This document shows positions 9,175 to 17,879 of a stretch of 64,000 bases of DNA, piece after piece. Source of the DNA: Variovorax sp. 770b2 (lineage in GTDB: Bacteria > Pseudomonadota > Gammaproteobacteria > Burkholderiales > Burkholderiaceae_C). Numbering within the stretch: the stretch's first letter is position 1; every line of letters starts with the position of its first letter. The translations under genes and the position numbers were made by a program. The stretch spans positions 496,001 to 560,000 of the forward strand of contig NZ_FOXJ01000002.1 of NCBI RefSeq assembly GCF_900115685.1, in the 5' to 3' direction. A model generated the notes under the pieces. That model worked only from the letters and a program-made list of their open reading frames with translations. It was not told the origin of the DNA and did not search any database.

Positions 9175-9591
9175 CTAGCTCGACCGGCATGCGGCGCGCA
9201 CGATGCGCGCCGTCGGGTTCTGCTTCATGTCGCGAAAGAGCATGGGCTTGGGCGCATCGCTGTAGTCGGCGACGTGGTGCGGCTCGCCCTGCCACAGGGG
9301 CTGGATGTAGAAGCGCGCGGCGACGTAGGAGGCGCGCCGCGCTTGGCAGTCGAACACCACGCGCGATTCGTAGGAGCGGTAGGGCACGCCGTCCCAGTTG
9401 GTGCGTGGCGTGGCGCGGCTCACGCGCAGGTTCATGCCCTGCCGCGCGGGCTCCGCCGACGCGGCGCCGGACGGATCGACCTGCACGGTGTCGGCCGCCT
9501 TGTCCTGCGAATCGCCCACCACCGTGAACCACGCGGACTGCGCATGGGCCATGCCGCCAAGCAGGCCGATTGCCAGCAACCAGTACTTCAC
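9175..9591 (-). CDS. Exported protein, surface-adhesin E-like
   Basis: 138 residues from a GTG at 9591; MKYWLLAIGLLGGMAHAQ is a signal peptide. The mature part has WFTVVGDSQDKAADTVQVDP, then WDGVPYRSYESRVVFDCQARR and a final Cys. This layout (Trp start, aspartate-containing strand, YRS, conserved Cys pair) resembles the surface-adhesin protein E family of small periplasmic or outer-surface proteins. The match is by pattern only. It is upstream of and parallel to the E1 alpha gene, with 68 nt between, and divergent from xylF. Confidence 0.55.
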   Translation of the reverse strand: MKYWLLAIGLLGGMAHAQSAWFTVVGDSQDKAADTVQVDPSGAASAEPARQGMNLRVSRATPRTNWDGVPYRSYESRVVFDCQARRASYVAARFYIQPLWQGEPHHVADYSDAPKPMLFRDMKQNPTARIVRAACRSS

Positions 9592-9753
9592 GCCATCGCT
9601 CCGAAAAGAACGGCACGGGGTGCGTGCCGGGCTCAAAAAAGCCGACCTTGCCGGCCGGCCGCTGAAACATCAATTTACCGTTATTCACCCCGCGTGCCTG
9701 TCGGACGGCACCGCTCGGGGAATTCCCCGATGCCATCCGTCGCCGCGGATGGG

Positions 9754-9782
9754 ATAGTTAGTTCGCCCTTCAAACTAACTAT
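9754..9782. promoter_or_regulatory. Xylose ROK-repressor operator candidate upstream of xylF
   Basis: ATAGTTAGTT-N9-AACTAACTAT is a perfect inverted repeat ending 26 bp before the xylF ATG. Its core TTAGTT-C-G...CAAACTAA is very like the Bacillus xyl operator (TTAGTTTG...CAAACTAA) bound by the ROK repressor XylR. A ROK regulator gene lies at 13107 in the same operon. The palindrome is seen directly; the partner is inferred. Confidence 0.7.
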
Positions 9783-9808
9783 TTTCTTACACGGCAGGAG
9801 AGACACCG

Positions 9809-10831
9809 ATGCAACTCAAACAAACTTTGGCCGCCATGGCCTTCGGCCTCACCGCCGTGAGCGCGCTGGCCCAGACCGTGGTCGGCGTGAGCTGGTCCAA
9901 CTTCCAGGAAGAGCGCTGGAAGACCGACGAGGCGGCCATCAAGGCGCAGCTGGAAAAGCTCGGCGCCAAGTACATCAGCGCCGATGCGGGCGGCTCGCCC
10001 GAAAAGCAACTGGGCGACATCGAGGGCCTGATGGCCAAGGGCGCCAAGGCGCTCATCGTGCTGGCGATGGACAAGGACGCGATCCTGCCGGCCATCACCA
10101 AGGCCACGCGCCAGAAGGTGCCCGTGGTCGCGTACGACCGCCTCATCGAGGCGCCCGGCGTCTTCTACATCACCTTCGACAACGTCGAGGTCGGCCGGAT
10201 GGAGGCACGCGAGGTGCTCAAGGTCAAGCCCAAGGGCAACTACGTGATCATCAAGGGCTCGCCCAGCGACCCGAACGCCGACTTCCTGCGCGCCGGCCAG
10301 CAGGAGGTGCTCGAGGCCTCCGTGAAGAAGGGCGACATCAAGATCGTGGGCGACGAATACACCGAAGGCTGGAAGCCCGAGGTCGCGCAGAAGAACATGG
10401 AGCAGATCCTCACCAAGAACGCCAACAAGGTCGATGCGGTGGTGGCTGCCAACGACGGCACCGCCGGCGGCGCGGTCGCCGCGCTCACGGCCAAGGGCCT
10501 GCGCGGCGTGCCGGTGTCGGGCCAGGACGCGGACTTCGCGGCGCTCAACCGCATCGCGCTGGGCACGCAGACCGCCACCATCTTCAAGGACTCGCGCGAG
10601 CTCGGCCGCGAAGCCGCCACCGCGGCCATCTCGCTCTCGCAGGGCAAGCCGGTCGAGAAGGCGGCGCAGTGGAACTCGGGCCCGAAGAAGATCGCCCTGT
10701 CGTCGCGCCTGCTCACACCGGTGCCGGTCACGCGCGACAACCTGGACGTCGTGGTCAAGGCCGGCTGGATCAAGAAGGACGAGCTCTGCAAGGGCGTCCC
10801 GGCCGCCAGCGCGCCCGCGGCCTGCAAGTAA
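9809..10831 (+). CDS. xylF: D-xylose ABC transporter, periplasmic binding protein
   Basis: 340 residues with signal peptide to about residue 21 (VSALAQ). It follows E. coli XylF along most of its length: YDRLIEAPGVFYITFDNVEVG, GSPSDPNADFLRAGQ, VDAVVAANDGTAGGAVAAL and GQDADFAALNRIALGTQT are diagnostic. It captures xylose in the periplasm for XylGH. A Shine-Dalgarno (GGAGAG) precedes the ATG. First gene of the operon, under the palindromic operator at 9754. Confidence 0.92.
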   Translation: MQLKQTLAAMAFGLTAVSALAQTVVGVSWSNFQEERWKTDEAAIKAQLEKLGAKYISADAGGSPEKQLGDIEGLMAKGAKALIVLAMDKDAILPAITKATRQKVPVVAYDRLIEAPGVFYITFDNVEVGRMEAREVLKVKPKGNYVIIKGSPSDPNADFLRAGQQEVLEASVKKGDIKIVGDEYTEGWKPEVAQKNMEQILTKNANKVDAVVAANDGTAGGAVAALTAKGLRGVPVSGQDADFAALNRIALGTQTATIFKDSRELGREAATAAISLSQGKPVEKAAQWNSGPKKIALSSRLLTPVPVTRDNLDVVVKAGWIKKDELCKGVPAASAPAACK

Positions 10832-10872
10832 GCAAGCCGAGCCAGTCGTCAATCCGCGCGATGCACGCGCCG

Positions 10873-10895
10873 GGCCGGGCTGCCAAGGCCCGGCC
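10873..10895 (+). promoter_or_regulatory. Intercistronic stem-loop between xylF and xylH
   Basis: GGCCGGGC-N7-GCCCGGCC, a perfect 8-bp GC stem with no T-run, lies in the 123-nt gap. Hairpins here usually protect or attenuate the message so that binding protein exceeds membrane components. No terminator tail is seen. Confidence 0.5.
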
Positions 10896-10954
10896 GGGAC
10901 GCTGTCGCGCATCCGCTGCATCCGCCGCATCCGCTTGAAGGGGGTACTGAAAAA

Positions 10955-12145
10955 ATGAGCAACGAAACTCCGGCATGGTGGCGCCGCACGGGCGTGGACC
11001 TGCGCCTGATCCTGATGTGCTTGCTGCTGGTCGTCATGGCGGTGGCCTTCAGCGTCATGTCGGGCGGCGTGTTTCTCTCGCCCGAGAATCTCTACAACGT
11101 CGCGCAGCAGACCGCCGTGGTGGGCATCGTCTCCACCGTGATGGTGCTGATCATCGTGGCGCGCCACATCGACCTGTCGGTCGGCTCGGTGATGGGCTTC
11201 GTGGGCGTGCTCATCGCGTACCTGCAATACACCTCGGGCTGGTCGTGGCCCACGGCCTGCCTTGCGGGCCTGGCCGTGGCGCTGCTCGTGTCGATCTACC
11301 AGGGCTGGCTCACGGCCGTGCTCGGCGTGCCTTCTTTCGTGGTCACGCTGGGCGGCCTGATGTCGTTCCGCGGCGCGGCTTTCCTGGTGGCCGACGGCAA
11401 GACGCAGCCGGTGAACGACGAATTCTTCCAGCGCCTGGGCGGCGGCTACGACGGCGGCGTGGGCACCACCGCGAGCTGGGTGATCGCGGCGCTGGTGGCG
11501 CTCGTGCTCTTCGGGCGCATGGTGCAGAAGCGCCGCGCGCGCCAGCGCTACGAGATGCCCACCGAGCCGCTGTGGCTGGACGTGCTCATCACGGCCGTGC
11601 CGGTGGCGGTGGTCGTCGGCTTCGCGGCGGTCATGAACAACTACCAGATCTCGTCCAAGTCGGAGCCGCAGGGCATTCCGATCCCGGTGCTGATCTGGGC
11701 GGTGGTGGCCATCGTGCTGTCGTTCATCGTGCACCGCACGCGCTTCGGGCGCTACGTGTTCGCCATGGGCGGCAACCCCGACGCGGCGGCGCTCGTGGGC
11801 ATCCCGGTCAAGCGCGTGACGCTGATGCTGTTCGCGCTGCTGGCGGTGCTGGTCACCGTCGCGGCCATCGTGTCGATCGCGCGGCTCAACGCGGGCACCA
11901 ATTCATTGGGCACCGGCATGGAGCTCTACGTGATCGCGGCGGCCGTCATCGGCGGCACGGCGCTCGCGGGCGGCAGCGGCTCGATCTTCGGCTCGGTGCT
12001 GGGCGCGCTCATCATGCAGTCGCTGGACAGCGGCATGCTGCTGCTGGATGTGCCCATCGGCAAGCGCATGGTCATCATCGGCCAGGTGCTGATCGTGGCG
12101 GTGGTGTTCGACGTGCTCTATCGCCGCAAGTTCGGGGAGAACTGA
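10955..12145 (+). CDS. xylH: Xylose ABC transporter permease
   Basis: 396-residue inner-membrane permease of the ribose/xylose (BPD_transp_2) class with about 10 hydrophobic segments. VARHIDLSVGSVMGFVGVL and GSGSIFGSVLGALIMQSLDSGM are family signatures; a cytoplasmic Arg-rich loop lies near residue 190 (MVQKRRARQRYE). It partners XylF and the ATPase at 12290. Start ATG 10955 follows GGGGGTACTGAAAAA; no better start nearby. Confidence 0.9.
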   Translation: MSNETPAWWRRTGVDLRLILMCLLLVVMAVAFSVMSGGVFLSPENLYNVAQQTAVVGIVSTVMVLIIVARHIDLSVGSVMGFVGVLIAYLQYTSGWSWPTACLAGLAVALLVSIYQGWLTAVLGVPSFVVTLGGLMSFRGAAFLVADGKTQPVNDEFFQRLGGGYDGGVGTTASWVIAALVALVLFGRMVQKRRARQRYEMPTEPLWLDVLITAVPVAVVVGFAAVMNNYQISSKSEPQGIPIPVLIWAVVAIVLSFIVHRTRFGRYVFAMGGNPDAAALVGIPVKRVTLMLFALLAVLVTVAAIVSIARLNAGTNSLGTGMELYVIAAAVIGGTALAGGSGSIFGSVLGALIMQSLDSGMLLLDVPIGKRMVIIGQVLIVAVVFDVLYRRKFGEN

Positions 12146-12150
12146 AGTGA

Positions 12151-12246
12151 AGCCCACCCCCGTTTCTTGCTCGCTTCGTGTAGCCGAATCCCCCCTCCAG
12201 GGGGCGCACCCTGCGGCCCGGCAAAGCCGGTTCCGCGGGAGCCCCC
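12151..12246. repeat. Two-hairpin intergenic palindromic repeat, copy B
   Basis: Inverted relative to copy A: CCGGCAAAGCCGG, CCCCCTCCAGGGGG, and a GCTTCGTGTAGC-type tail. It fills most of the 144-nt gap between xylH and the ATPase gene inside the operon, so it is transcribed as part of the message. Confidence 0.85.
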
Positions 12247-12289
12247 GAACAGGCCTCGCTGCGCGGGCCAACCGTAGGAAAGAGTCGCA

Positions 12290-13093
12290 ATGAGCACCCT
12301 CCCGGACACGACGAAACCCCTCGTCGAACTGCGCGAGATCCGCAAGTCCTTCGGCGGCGTGAAAGCCGTGGACGGCGTGAGCGTGAACCTGTACCCCGGC
12401 GAAGTGGTCGCGCTGCTCGGCCACAACGGGGCGGGCAAGTCCACGCTCATGAAGATGCTCGCGGGCGCCTACCCCATCGACTCGGGCGACACGCTCATCG
12501 CGGGCGAGAAGGTCAACATCCGCACGCCCGCCGAAGCGCAGGGCCAGGGCATCGAGACCATCTACCAGACGCTCGCGCTCGCGGACAACCTGGACTCGGT
12601 GTCCAACCTTTTTCTGGGCCGCGAGAAGATGACGCGCTGGAACACGCTGGATGACCACTTCATGGAAGTGCAGGCGCGAAAAGTGTTCCATCGCCTGAAC
12701 AGGAACTTCACCAACATCCGCGTGCCGGTGCGCCGGCTCTCGGGCGGCCAGCGGCAGGTGGTGGCGATCTCGCGGGCGCTGTATTTCAACGCGCGCATCC
12801 TCATCATGGACGAGCCCTGCGCCGCGCTCGGCCCGGAAGAAACCGCGATGGTCGGCGGCCTGGTGAAACAGCTCAAGGCCGATGGCGTGGGCATCTTCCT
12901 CATCACGCACGACATGCCCGACGTGTTCTCGCTGAGCGATCGCCTCGCGGTCATGAAGAACGGCAAGCTCGTGGGCACCTACCGCACCCAGGACGTGACC
13001 GAGGACGAAGTGCTCGGCATGATCATCGCGGGCAAGCGCCCCGAAGGCAAAGCGCAGGCCCACCACGCCGCGACCGCCGCAGTGACGGCCTGA
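12290..13093 (+). CDS. xylG: Xylose ABC transporter ATP-binding protein (single ABC domain)
   Basis: 267 residues with one complete nucleotide-binding domain: Walker A GHNGAGKST (about residue 44), Q-loop IYQTLALADNLD, signature LSGGQRQ, Walker B ILIMDEPCAALG, H-loop ITHD. E. coli XylG has two such domains in about 510 residues. This protein is half that size and must work as a homodimer or with another ATPase. The C-terminal 15 residues are Ala/His-rich. Followed after 13 nt by the ROK gene. Confidence 0.85.
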   Translation: MSTLPDTTKPLVELREIRKSFGGVKAVDGVSVNLYPGEVVALLGHNGAGKSTLMKMLAGAYPIDSGDTLIAGEKVNIRTPAEAQGQGIETIYQTLALADNLDSVSNLFLGREKMTRWNTLDDHFMEVQARKVFHRLNRNFTNIRVPVRRLSGGQRQVVAISRALYFNARILIMDEPCAALGPEETAMVGGLVKQLKADGVGIFLITHDMPDVFSLSDRLAVMKNGKLVGTYRTQDVTEDEVLGMIIAGKRPEGKAQAHHAATAAVTA

Positions 13094-13106
13094 ACCGTCC
13101 GGCCCC

Positions 13107-14264
13107 ATGAAGACCATCGGCGACCAGCAGCTCCTGAAGCGCATGAACCGCAGCGTGCTGCTGCGCTTGCTGCGCGCGCAGCCCGGGCTTTCGCGTGCGC
13201 GGCTGGCCACCGAGAGCGGGCTCACGAAATCCACCGTGAGCCTGCTGGTGCGCGAGCTGCTCGACGAAGGCTGGCTCAAGGAGTCCGATGCGGCCGTGAA
13301 CGACGGCCTGGGCCGGCCGTCCACGCCGCTGCAGATCGACGTCGGCGTGCGCGCCCTGATGGGCGTGGAGATCGCGGTGGAGACCGTGCGCCTCGTGTGC
13401 GTCTCGCTGCAGGGCCAGGTGCTGTACTCCAACACCCACGCACTCACCGACGGCTCGCCCGCCGGCGTGTGCGCGCAGGTCGCGCGCATGGCCTCGGCCG
13501 CGCACAGGCAACTGGACGCGCTGGGCCTGCGCCTGTCGAGCATCGGCGTGTGCGTGCCGGGCGCGGTGGACGACTGCACCGGTGTCGTGCGCTTCGCGCC
13601 CAACCTCGGCTGGCGCAATGTGAGCCTGTTGCCCGCGCTCGAAAAATCGTTCGCCGCCGCGGGCCTGCCCGGCGTCACCGTGCAGCTGCAGAACGATGCC
13701 GATGCGGCCGTGCTCGGCGAATACGAATTCGCCGCCGGCGAGGGCGAGGACCCGCTGATCTTCGTGAGCTGCGACGTCGGCGTGGGCGCGGGCGTGATCC
13801 TGAACGACCGGCTCTTCACCGGCGCGCAGGGCATGGCCGGCGAGATCGGCCACACGATCCTCGAACTGGACGGTCCGCTGTGCTCGTGCGGCCGGCGCGG
13901 CTGCGCCGAAGCCTTCTTCGGCTCGCGCACGCTGGAGCGCGAAGGCGTGGACACGCAGCGCGCCGCGGCCTTCTTCGGCGTGCTGCTGCAGAACCTGTGG
14001 GTGACGTTCAATCCGCGCGCGATCGTGATCGGCGGCAAGGCGTGCGCGGCGCATCGCGGCTTCGTGCAGGCCGCGTTCGAGCGCGTGAAGCGCCATGCCG
14101 ATGGCGCGGGCATGCCCGCGCCCGAGCTGCGCACCGCGCGCTATGAAGAGCTCGCGCCCGCGGTCGGCGCGGCGGCGCTGGCGTTGCACGAATACTTAAG
14201 GCCGCTGCAACCCGACGCGAGAACGCGGCGCGCGCGCGCCGAGCGCGTTCTCGCCGCCGCCTGA
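13107..14264 (+). CDS. xylR: ROK-family transcriptional regulator, probable xylose repressor
   Basis: 385 residues. N-terminal winged helix-turn-helix (about 10-75, ATESGLTKSTVSLLVRELLDEG), then a ROK sugar-binding domain with the zinc motif CSCGRRGCAE near residue 265 and NDADAAVLGEYEFAAGEG in the kinase-like fold. ROK repressors release DNA when they bind their sugar. Last gene of xylFHGR; the operator-like palindrome at 9754 is the likely target, giving autogenous control. Confidence 0.85.
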   Translation: MKTIGDQQLLKRMNRSVLLRLLRAQPGLSRARLATESGLTKSTVSLLVRELLDEGWLKESDAAVNDGLGRPSTPLQIDVGVRALMGVEIAVETVRLVCVSLQGQVLYSNTHALTDGSPAGVCAQVARMASAAHRQLDALGLRLSSIGVCVPGAVDDCTGVVRFAPNLGWRNVSLLPALEKSFAAAGLPGVTVQLQNDADAAVLGEYEFAAGEGEDPLIFVSCDVGVGAGVILNDRLFTGAQGMAGEIGHTILELDGPLCSCGRRGCAEAFFGSRTLEREGVDTQRAAAFFGVLLQNLWVTFNPRAIVIGGKACAAHRGFVQAAFERVKRHADGAGMPAPELRTARYEELAPAVGAAALALHEYLRPLQPDARTRRARAERVLAAA

Positions 14265-14343
14265 GCCTTCGGCCTACGCGCGGCGCGCGATCGATGGCCT
14301 AACGTCTGGACTCTCTCTCTCTCTGCTTCCGGGAGTCCAAGAC

Positions 14344-16803
14344 ATGACGCGTTCCTCCGCCCAGTTCACCCAGCCCGCAGCGGGCTCGTCGCCCTCCGCA
14401 TTGCTTGTCGTCACGGCCGTGGTCATCGGCCTCGCGGGCCTGGCGCTCGCTGTCGCGGGTGCATGGCTCATCGCGCTCGGCGGCTCGTGGTACTACCTGG
14501 TCGCGGGCCTCGGGCTCATCGCCTCGGCCTTGCTGCTCAAGCGCGGCGGCGGCATCGGGCTGCTGTACTACGCGGCGGTGGTCCTGCTCACGCTGGTCTG
14601 GGCGCTCTGGGAAGTGGGCTTTGACTGGTGGCCGCTGGCCGCGCGCGGCGATGTGTTCTTCGTGGTCGGCCTGTTCCTGCTCTCGCCGTGGGTGGCACGC
14701 GCACTCGCGCGCCGCGACGCGACGGGCATCGGCCGCACGCGCGCCGCGCTCGGCGTGGTGCTCGCGGCCTTCCTGCTGGCGGCGGTGTTCTCGTGGACGC
14801 GCGAGCCCGGGCGCATCGAAGGCATCGCGCCGTTGCCCGATGCATCGTCCAATGCAACCGCCGCGGCACCCGTCAGCCCGCCACCCGCGAAGGACGACTG
14901 GACCGCCTACGGCGGCACCGGCTTCGGCCAGCGCTACTCGGCGCTCGACCAGATCACGCCGGCCAATGTCGGGCAGCTCGAGGAGGCCTGGCACTTTCGC
15001 ACCGGCGACGTGCGCGGCCAGCCCGGCGATCCGGAAGAGACGACCTTCGAAGTCACGCCGCTCAAGATCGGCGAGCGGCTGTTTCTCTGCACGCCGCACC
15101 AGGCTGTGATCGCGCTGGACGCGACCACGGGCAAGCAGATCTGGCGCTACACGCCGGAGGTCCAGAAATCGCTCGCGCTGCAGCACCTGACCTGCCGCGG
15201 CCTGTCTTACTACGCGGGCAGCGCGGCACAACCCGCCGCTTCATCGACACCGTCGCCTTCACCTTCGGTGCCTGCCGGGGCCTGCGACGCGAAGCTCTTC
15301 ATGCCCACCGCCGACGGCCGCATCCTCGCGCTCGACCCTGCCGACGGCAAGCCATGCACCGCGTTCGGCGGCGGCAGCGGGCAGATCGATCTCTGGAAGA
15401 ACATGCCCAACGTGAAGGCCGGCTCCTACTACTCGACCTCGCCCGTGGTGGTGACGCGCTCGCTCATCGTGGTGGGCGGCACGGTGCTGGACAACGTCTC
15501 GACCAAGGAGACCTCGGGCGTGATCCGCGCGTTCGACGTGAACACCGGCGCGCTGGTGTGGAACTGGGATTCGGGCAACCCCGAGGAAACCGCGCCCATC
15601 GCGGCCGACCGCACCTACACCGTCAACTCGCCCAACAGCTGGTCGATCTCCAGCGTGGACGAGGCGCTGGGGCTGGTCTACGTGCCCACGGGCAACCAGC
15701 CGCCCGACCAATGGGGCGGCAAGCGCACCGAGGGCGCGGAGCGCTATTCGTCGTCGGTGGTGGCGCTCGATCTGGCGAGCGGCCGCGTGCGCTGGAGTTT
15801 CCAGACCGTGCACCACGACCTCTGGGACTACGACGTGCCCGCGCAGCCCAGCCTCATCGACCTGCGCGTGGGCAGCGAGATCATTCCTGCGCTCGTGCAG
15901 CCCACCAAGCAGGGCGAGCTCTTCGTGCTCGACCGGCGCAACGGCAAGCCGATCGTGCCGGTCAACGAGCGGCCCGCGCCGCAGGGCGCGGCCGCGGGCG
16001 ACCGCACCGCGCCGACGCAGCCGGTGTCGGGGCTCTCGTTCGATCCGCCCGCGCTCACGCCGGCCGACATGTGGGGCGCGACGGTGTTCGACCAGCTGGC
16101 CTGCCGCATCGCCTTTCACAGGCTGCGCTACGAAGGCCGGTTCACGCCGCCGTCGACCGGGGGCTCGCTGATCTATCCGGGCAACTTCGGTGTCTTCAAC
16201 TGGGGCAGCATCGCGGTCGATCCGCAGCGGCAGATCGCCTTCGCCACGCCGACCTCGCTGGCCTTCGTGTCCAGGCTCGTGCCGCGCGCGGACGACACGA
16301 CGCTGTACGTCCAGGGCAAGGACCGTCCCAACGACAGCCTGCCGGCGCTCAACGAGAACTTCGGCGCGCCGTTCGCGGTGAAGCTCAGCGCCTTCACCTC
16401 GGTGCTCGGCCTGCCGTGCCAGGCGCCGCCTTGGGGCCACGTGGCCGCCGCAGACCTGCGCAGCGGCAAGGTCATCTGGAAGCACAAGAACGGCACGGTG
16501 CGCGACAGCTCGCCGGTACCGCTGCCGTTCGCCATGGGGGTGCCGAACCTCGGTGGCCCGGTGATGACGGCGGGCGGCGTGGCCTTTCTCTCGGGCACGC
16601 TGGACCAGTACGTGCGCGGCTACGACACAGGCAACGGCAAGGAGCTCTGGCGCAGCCGGCTGCCGGCCGGCGGGCAGGCCACGCCGATGACCTATCGCGG
16701 CAGCGACGGGCGGCAGTACGTGCTGGTAGCCGCCGGCGGGCACGGCTCGCTCGGCACGCGGACCGGCGACCATGTGATCGCCTACGCATTGCCCAAGCGT
16801 TAG
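14344..16803 (+). CDS. Membrane-bound PQQ-dependent dehydrogenase, glucose/quinate/shikimate family
   Basis: 819 residues. Residues about 20-140 form five membrane helices, then a periplasmic eight-bladed PQQ propeller begins at DDWTAYGGTGFGQRYSALDQ. DLWDYDVPAQPSL (about residue 493), TADGRILALDPADGK and GGPVMTAGGVAFLSGT are characteristic. It oxidises aldose sugars (or quinate/shikimate) in the periplasm and feeds electrons to ubiquinone. Substrate is not certain: the membrane anchor and length match glucose dehydrogenase, and the xyl operon upstream makes xylose oxidation possible. No PQQ biosynthesis gene is in the window. Confidence 0.88.
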   Translation: MTRSSAQFTQPAAGSSPSALLVVTAVVIGLAGLALAVAGAWLIALGGSWYYLVAGLGLIASALLLKRGGGIGLLYYAAVVLLTLVWALWEVGFDWWPLAARGDVFFVVGLFLLSPWVARALARRDATGIGRTRAALGVVLAAFLLAAVFSWTREPGRIEGIAPLPDASSNATAAAPVSPPPAKDDWTAYGGTGFGQRYSALDQITPANVGQLEEAWHFRTGDVRGQPGDPEETTFEVTPLKIGERLFLCTPHQAVIALDATTGKQIWRYTPEVQKSLALQHLTCRGLSYYAGSAAQPAASSTPSPSPSVPAGACDAKLFMPTADGRILALDPADGKPCTAFGGGSGQIDLWKNMPNVKAGSYYSTSPVVVTRSLIVVGGTVLDNVSTKETSGVIRAFDVNTGALVWNWDSGNPEETAPIAADRTYTVNSPNSWSISSVDEALGLVYVPTGNQPPDQWGGKRTEGAERYSSSVVALDLASGRVRWSFQTVHHDLWDYDVPAQPSLIDLRVGSEIIPALVQPTKQGELFVLDRRNGKPIVPVNERPAPQGAAAGDRTAPTQPVSGLSFDPPALTPADMWGATVFDQLACRIAFHRLRYEGRFTPPSTGGSLIYPGNFGVFNWGSIAVDPQRQIAFATPTSLAFVSRLVPRADDTTLYVQGKDRPNDSLPALNENFGAPFAVKLSAFTSVLGLPCQAPPWGHVAAADLRSGKVIWKHKNGTVRDSSPVPLPFAMGVPNLGGPVMTAGGVAFLSGTLDQYVRGYDTGNGKELWRSRLPAGGQATPMTYRGSDGRQYVLVAAGGHGSLGTRTGDHVIAYALPKR

Positions 16804-16828
16804 GAGCGAACCAACGTTCGGCCAGGGA

Positions 16829-17836
16829 TCAATCGAGCTGCAATCCCGCTTCCTGCGCCGCCTTGGGCAGGATGGCCAGTTCACGCTTGAGGACCTCGGC
16901 AAAGGCCTCGGGCGTGTTGCCGGTCGCCGGCGCCACGCCGCCCAGTTCGTTGAGTCGCTTGCGAAAAGCGGGCTCGGCGGTGATCTTGGCGATCTTCTCG
17001 CCCAGCAGCTTGACGACCGGTGCGGGCGTCTTCGCGGGCGCCACCACGCCGAACCAGACATCGAAGTCCACGCCGCCAGGTACGCCCTGCTCGGTCAGGG
17101 TCGCAACGTCGGGCCACAACTCGGAGCGGCCGTTCCGCAACTGGCCGATGGCCCTGAGCTTGCCCGACTGGATGAAACTGCGCACGTCGCCGGTTCCCAG
17201 CAGTCCCCAGCTCACTTCGTTGGCCATCAATGCCTGCACCAGCGGCGCACCGCCCTTGTAGGGCACATGCGTGAAGTTGCCGTCCGCGTTGGCGTTGAAA
17301 GCTTCCGATGCCAGGTGCGACAGCCCGCCCGCGCCAGCCGATCCGTAGGGCAGACCCCCCTTGCCGGCTTTCTTGCCCGCGGCCAGCAGCTCCTGCACGT
17401 TCTTGTAGGGCGACTTCTCAGGCACCACCAGCAGCAGCGGCGCCAGCGACACACGCGACACGGGCACGAAGTCCGAGGCCTGGAAGCCCGCCTTCTTGTA
17501 GATGACCGGGTTGATCGACAGCATGCCCGTGAGCGTCACCGCCAGGGTGTGGCCGTCGGGGCTGCTCTGCGCCACGTTGATCATGGCGATGTTCCCGCCC
17601 GCGCCGGGGCGGTTCTCGACCACGACGGTTTGCCCCAGTTCCTCCTGCAGGCGCGGGCTCAGCATGCGCGCCGCTGCATCGGTGGCGCCGCCCGGCGGGT
17701 AGGGCACGACCAGGCGGATCGGCTTGGTCGGATAGGCGCCAGCGCCGCCTTGCGCCATGGCGCAAGTGCCCAGGCCTAGGCCCAGTGCCAAGGTTGCTAC
17801 CGCGACGGCGCGGTCGATGAGGTTGAGAGTACGCAC
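16829..17836 (-). CDS. Bug-family periplasmic substrate-binding protein
   Basis: 335 residues from a GTG at 17836, chosen because AGGAG lies 7 nt upstream. Signal peptide ends GTCAMAQG; the mature protein opens YPTKPIRLVVPYPPGGATD with VVENRPGAGGNIAMINVA, the Bug signature. Last gene of the lyase/hydratase cluster, in the same direction and 43 nt beyond the lyase gene, so it probably binds the substrate degraded by that cluster. No TctAB genes are adjacent. Confidence 0.9.
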   Translation of the reverse strand: MRTLNLIDRAVAVATLALGLGLGTCAMAQGGAGAYPTKPIRLVVPYPPGGATDAAARMLSPRLQEELGQTVVVENRPGAGGNIAMINVAQSSPDGHTLAVTLTGMLSINPVIYKKAGFQASDFVPVSRVSLAPLLLVVPEKSPYKNVQELLAAGKKAGKGGLPYGSAGAGGLSHLASEAFNANADGNFTHVPYKGGAPLVQALMANEVSWGLLGTGDVRSFIQSGKLRAIGQLRNGRSELWPDVATLTEQGVPGGVDFDVWFGVVAPAKTPAPVVKLLGEKIAKITAEPAFRKRLNELGGVAPATGNTPEAFAEVLKRELAILPKAAQEAGLQLD

Positions 17837-17879
17837 GTGTTTGCTCCTGGTTTTTCTAGGGGGAACGAAGGGGCCGGAC

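Noticed and set aside
14308..14325. Short CT-dinucleotide run before the PQQ glucose dehydrogenase
   Set aside because: Only a few repeat units and not in a coding frame; no evidence of phase variation.
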